From Fibrobacter sp. UWB13 (lineage in GTDB: Bacteria > Fibrobacterota > Fibrobacteria > Fibrobacterales > Fibrobacteraceae), in NCBI RefSeq assembly GCF_900177805.1, contig NZ_FXAX01000003.1, forward strand, positions 1 to 64,000: DNA of 64,000 nt, read 5' to 3'. Numbering within the stretch: the first letter of the stretch is position 1; every line of letters starts with the position of its first letter. Positions 60,755 to 64,000 of this stretch are shown here, one piece after another. The notes under the pieces were generated by a model that was given only the letters and a program-made list of their open reading frames with translations, was not told the DNA's origin and did not search any database. Made by a program: the position numbers and the translations under genes.

Positions 60755-61444
60755 TCAACCCAGCGCTTGGCGGGCGGCTTCTTTGGCATGGATGATGGTC
60801 GTGTCGTACACAGGGAGCACGCTATCCTTTTCGGAGATGAGCATGCCGATTTCCGTGCAACCGAGAATCACGCATTCAGCACCACGTTCCTTCAAGCTCT
60901 CAATGATGCGCTGGTATTCAGCACGCGAAGCATCAAGAACCTTACCCAAGCAGAGTTCATTAAAAATCACGTTGTTCACAATTTCAATATCCGGAGCGTC
61001 CGGCACAATCACTTCGAGGCCAGCGCTCTTAAGGCGCTCCTTGATAAAGTCTTGCGTCATCGTGAATTTAGTGCCAAGCAGCGCGACTTTCGTAAAGCCA
61101 TCGCGAATAACGCTTGTTGCAGCCGCATCGGCAATGTGCAGAATCGGAATATGAATTTCACGTTCGATTTGCGGGACCAGCTTGTGCATCGTATTCGTAG
61201 CAATCACGATAAAGTCCGCACCCGCACATTCAAGGCGCTTCGCCGCATCCGCGAGAATCGCCGCATTGCCATCCCAATTGCCATTGGACATGTTCGCCTC
61301 GAGTTCTGCAAAATCAACACTATACATCAAGATTTTTGCACTATGGAAACCGCCCAACGCGCTGACAATTTCTTTATTCAAAATTTCATAGTACGTGATT
61401 GTACTTTCCCAGCTCATGCCGCCAATCAAACCAATCGTCTTCAT
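60755..61444 (-). CDS. Aspartate/glutamate racemase family protein (YgeA type)
   Basis: A 229-residue Asp/Glu racemase of the cofactor-independent family. Start at 61444 because GGAGG lies eight bases upstream. The two catalytic positions carry Thr83 in IATNTMH and Cys196 in LGCTEIG. Classical racemases have Cys at both places, but the E. coli YgeA (EcL-DER) class uses Thr83 and Cys197, and this sequence matches it residue for residue. It would interconvert L- and D-forms of Asp or Glu. A single gene; no terminator of note was found. Confidence 0.85.
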   Translation of the reverse strand: MKTIGLIGGMSWESTITYYEILNKEIVSALGGFHSAKILMYSVDFAELEANMSNGNWDGNAAILADAAKRLECAGADFIVIATNTMHKLVPQIEREIHIPILHIADAAATSVIRDGFTKVALLGTKFTMTQDFIKERLKSAGLEVIVPDAPDIEIVNNVIFNELCLGKVLDASRAEYQRIIESLKERGAECVILGCTEIGMLISEKDSVLPVYDTTIIHAKEAARQALG

Positions 61445-61627
61445 AAAATCCTCCGTTATCAATCATCAAAGGCTAATATTCATTAGCCAAACACAACGCA
61501 ATAATAGCTAATAATTATTAGCACGTCAAATGGAATTAATAAAGATCCCAGCCTTCATACGAAGGCTCGAACATCATATAAACAAGGCCTTCCCAAAAGC
61601 CTCTTCAATAATCTATAAGCAAGAAAA

Positions 61628-61771
61628 TTACGAAATAGCTGTAATGCCGCGATCTAACGACTGAAACAAGTCCTTCTTAGAAGCAGCATTATTGGAATTC
61701 ACATTCCTCCCACTTTGCGCAAGCTGCTTCAAAAGTTTCAATCGTTCACGTGCTGTCTGGATTGCGTCCAT
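61628..61771 (-). CDS. Small protein of 47 residues
   Basis: A short frame with a strong ribosome binding site (AAGGAGAT, six bases before the ATG). The start, MDAIQTARERLKLLKQLAQSG, is an amphipathic helix; the rest is polar. No membrane segment, no motif, no recognised family. The ribosome binding site and length make it a plausible gene. It lies between the racemase gene and parE, and the 250 bases to parE hold only the box at 61908. Confidence 0.5.
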   Translation of the reverse strand: MDAIQTARERLKLLKQLAQSGRNVNSNNAASKKDLFQSLDRGITAIS

Positions 61772-61907
61772 ATTCCATCTCCTTCAAAACACAACTCCCA
61801 ACACACGTACAAAGATAAAATAATTTAACAAACTTGTCAATTAAACGAATATCGCCCATTTTTTACCATTCTACAAGATGCGCTGCGCCTCCACCCTTTA
61901 AAATTAA

Positions 61908-61937
61908 TTTGCCCTAATGTGCAGTATCAATAATTTT
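61908..61937 (+). promoter_or_regulatory. Box shared with the parC upstream region
   Basis: TTTGCCCTAATG, as at 24450, here 114 bases before the parE start and followed by TGCAGTATCAATAATTTTT. Confidence 0.4.
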
Positions 61938-62021
61938 TATATATTTGATCTGGCTTTATGGTTATAGTGAACCCAAAAGTCGTTTGCTATATATGGAATT
62001 GAATTTTAAAGAGATTGATTA

Positions 62022-63866
62022 ATGGCAGCTACGAAATATACAGAAGACAGCATCAAATCCCTAGAGTGGCATGAACACATCCGTCTGCGCCCCGGTATGT
62101 ACATCGGTAAGCTTGGCGACGGACAGAGCCCGGACGACGGCATTTACGTGCTCGTCAAGGAAATTATCGACAACTCCATCGACGAATTCGTGATGGGTGC
62201 CGGCAAGAAGATTGAAATCAACATTGACGACCATGCGGCTCGCGTGCGCGACTACGGGCGCGGCATTCCGCTGGGCAAGGTCATCGACTGCGTGTCGAAG
62301 ATCAACACAGGTGGTAAGTACGATTCCGAAGCGTTCCAGAAGTCCGTCGGTTTGAACGGTGTGGGTACAAAGGCTGTGAACGCCCTTTCTACCAGATTCA
62401 TCGTCAAGAGCTACCGCGACGGCCGCATGAAGCAGGCAGAATTCAGCCGCGGCGTGCTCGTACAAGACTATAAGGAATGCGCCACAAACGAAAAGAACGG
62501 TACCGAAATTTACTTTGAACCGGATGCTGACATTTTCAAGAACTACCGCTTCCTCCCAGCCTACATGGAAGAGAAGGTCTGGAACTACGCCTACTTGAAC
62601 AACGGGCTTCAGCTCGTGATGAACGACAAGGTTTACACGAGCCCGAACGGCCTTTTGGATCTTTTGAACAAACACGTGGACGATTCCATCCGCTACCCGG
62701 TAATACACTTCAAGGGCAAGGATATCGAATGCGCCTTCACGCACGGTAACCAGTACGGCGAACATTACTACAGCTTTGTAAACGGTCAGCACACCACTCA
62801 GGGTGGTACGCACCAGCAGGCTTTCCGCGAAGGTCTTGTCAAAGGCGCCCGCGACCACTTCAAGAAGGACTTGGACCCGCAAGACGTGCGCAACTGCGTC
62901 ATTGGAGCCATTTCCGTGCGCATCCAGGAACCAGTTTTCGAATCCCAGACAAAGACAAAGCTCGGCTCGACGACGGTCGCTCCGGGTGGCGCCCAGCTGC
63001 GCTCCTGGGTTGTGGATTACGTAGCAAGTGAGTTCGACAACTTCTTGCACAAGAATCCCGAAACCGAAAAGGCACTCCTCAACCGCATCACGCAAAACGA
63101 ACGTGAACGTAAGGAAATTGCAGGCATCAAGAAGCTTGCAAACGAACGCGCCAAGAAGGCAAACTTGCACAACCGCAAGCTGCGCGACTGCAAGATCCAC
63201 CTCACCGACGTGAAGAACGCGCTCAACCGCGAATCGATGATTTTCATTACAGAAGGTGACTCCGCATCCGGCTCTATCACCAAGGCCCGTAACGTGCAGA
63301 CGCAGGCTGTGTTCAGTTTGCGCGGTAAGCCGCTCAACAGCTTTGGCATGACGAAGAAGGTCGTGTACGAGAACGAAGAATTCAACTTGTTGCAGCACGC
63401 ACTCGACATCGAAAACGGTCTCGAGAACTTGCGTTACGACAAAGTGATTATCGCGACCGATGCTGATGTGGACGGTATGCACATTCGCCTTTTGCTCATG
63501 ACGTTCTTCTTGCAGTTCTTCCCGGAACTCGTGGAACAGAAGCACTTGTACATCTTGCAGACACCGCTTTTCCGCGTGCGCAACAAGCAGGTGACCAAGT
63601 ACTGCTACGACGAAGCGGAACGCGACAAGGCTGCAAAGGAAATCGGCAAGACCGGTCTCGAGATTACTCGATTCAAAGGTCTTGGCGAAATCAGCCCGGA
63701 AGAATTCGGACAGTTCATCAACGAGGACATGCGCCTTGAAACGGTGAGCATTCCGCCCGACGCTTCGCTCGGCAAGATGCTGGAATACTACATGGGCAAC
63801 AACACGCCTATGCGCCAGGAACACATCGTGCTGAACCTGAGAGCTGAAGCAGTCGAAGAATTGTAG
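62022..63866 (+). CDS. parE: DNA topoisomerase IV subunit B
   Basis: A 614-residue type IIA topoisomerase B subunit. The GHKL ATPase domain has [23 protein letters not shown] and [14 protein letters not shown]. The transducer contains [13 protein letters not shown]. The TOPRIM domain has the catalytic Glu in [10 protein letters not shown] and the metal site in [15 protein letters not shown]. Length and the ending [16 protein letters not shown] fit ParE of Bacteroidota-type genomes rather than GyrB. Its partner parC is at 24509. Start ATG has a weak AAGAGA upstream. A convergent terminator separates it from ssb. Confidence 0.92.
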   Translation: MAATKYTEDSIKSLEWHEHIRLRPGMYIGKLGDGQSPDDGIYVLVKEIIDNSIDEFVMGAGKKIEINIDDHAARVRDYGRGIPLGKVIDCVSKINTGGKYDSEAFQKSVGLNGVGTKAVNALSTRFIVKSYRDGRMKQAEFSRGVLVQDYKECATNEKNGTEIYFEPDADIFKNYRFLPAYMEEKVWNYAYLNNGLQLVMNDKVYTSPNGLLDLLNKHVDDSIRYPVIHFKGKDIECAFTHGNQYGEHYYSFVNGQHTTQGGTHQQAFREGLVKGARDHFKKDLDPQDVRNCVIGAISVRIQEPVFESQTKTKLGSTTVAPGGAQLRSWVVDYVASEFDNFLHKNPETEKALLNRITQNERERKEIAGIKKLANERAKKANLHNRKLRDCKIHLTDVKNALNRESMIFITEGDSASGSITKARNVQTQAVFSLRGKPLNSFGMTKKVVYENEEFNLLQHALDIENGLENLRYDKVIIATDADVDGMHIRLLLMTFFLQFFPELVEQKHLYILQTPLFRVRNKQVTKYCYDEAERDKAAKEIGKTGLEITRFKGLGEISPEEFGQFINEDMRLETVSIPPDASLGKMLEYYMGNNTPMRQEHIVLNLRAEAVEEL

Positions 63867-63888
63867 TTGATTCAGTAGACAGTAGGAG

Positions 63889-63932
63889 AAAGAAGCCCGC
63901 GAACACAAAAATCGCGAGCTTCTTCTTTTTTT
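63889..63932. terminator. Terminator between parE and ssb
   Basis: GAAGCCCGCGA and TCGCGAGCTTC pair with a two-base bulge around an A-rich loop, followed by TTCTTTTTTT. Confidence 0.7.
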
Positions 63933-63943
63933 AGGTCCAAAAA

Positions 63944-64000
63944 TTAAAAAGGCAAATCTGCATCCTTATCCATCTCATCAATGTCATCGTTGAAATCGGG
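63944..64000 (-). CDS. ssb: Single-stranded DNA-binding protein, C-terminal end only
   Basis: The last 18 codons of a minus-strand gene run from the right window edge to a TAA at 63944. The encoded tail, DDIDEMDKDADLPF, is the acidic tip ending in Pro-Phe that SSB uses to recruit replication and repair proteins. The DNA-binding domain lies outside the window. The call rests on this short but very typical tail. Confidence 0.75.
   Translation of the reverse strand, partial: PDFNDDIDEMDKDADLPF

Overview
The window most likely comes from a Fibrobacter species (phylum Fibrobacterota), a plant-fibre-degrading gut bacterium. This rests on family knowledge applied to what the sequence shows: a FISUMP-type lipoprotein (Fibrobacter succinogenes major paralogous domain), a TIGR02147-type regulator, many lipoproteins with Ser-rich linkers, and secreted plant-polysaccharide enzymes (GH74-like xyloglucanase, CE6-like acetylxylan esterase, tandem GH10) ending in short beta-rich sorting-like domains. 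No rRNA or tRNA gene was seen.

Layout. 1-356 is the start of a PD-(D/E)XK (Rpn/transposase-like) gene cut by the window edge. 631-5536 holds the GH74 enzyme, trmO, three 36-bp interrupted palindromes and the CE6 esterase. 5689-12907 holds a lipoprotein, a moxR/DUF58/transglutaminase operon, and a GT2/epimerase/lipoprotein group. 13039-14276 is a queF/yhhQ queuosine operon behind a preQ1-I-like riboswitch. 14320-18995 holds the FISUMP lipoprotein and the tandem GH10 protein. 19142-24103 is visibly AT-rich and accessory: a diadenylate-cyclase-domain protein, a secreted Trp-repeat protein, a candidate small structured RNA with its own promoter and terminator, an orphan antitoxin-like ORF and a dinJ/yafQ pair.

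24509-41756 is mostly core: parC, ftsE, surA with a companion lipoprotein, hrpA (carrying palindromic repeats inside its reading frame), a hotdog thioesterase, a MATE transporter, a second Rpn-type gene, dnaG, sufC and sufD. 41864-50537 holds secreted unknowns, a 44-residue membrane protein, a SulP transporter, a third Rpn-type gene, a zinc-ribbon/SGNH-like/TusA-like trio and a cellulose-synthase-like glycosyltransferase. 50668-55328 is a secretin/pseudopilin operon. 55685-57346 has a near-perfect sigma54 promoter driving a secreted protein with seven 87-bp tandem repeats, then a related charged protein. 57427-60612 is a TIGR02147 regulator with two Ser-rich lipoproteins. The window ends with a Thr/Cys racemase, a 47-residue protein, parE and the C-terminus of ssb.

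The most notable observations are: the two GH10 domains lack opposite catalytic glutamates; palindromic repeats interrupt hrpA in frame; a stand-alone cyclic-di-AMP synthase-like protein sits beside a candidate non-coding RNA in the AT-rich island; three identically built 36-bp interrupted palindromes lie at 4014-4228; and three Rpn-family genes share an upstream box.
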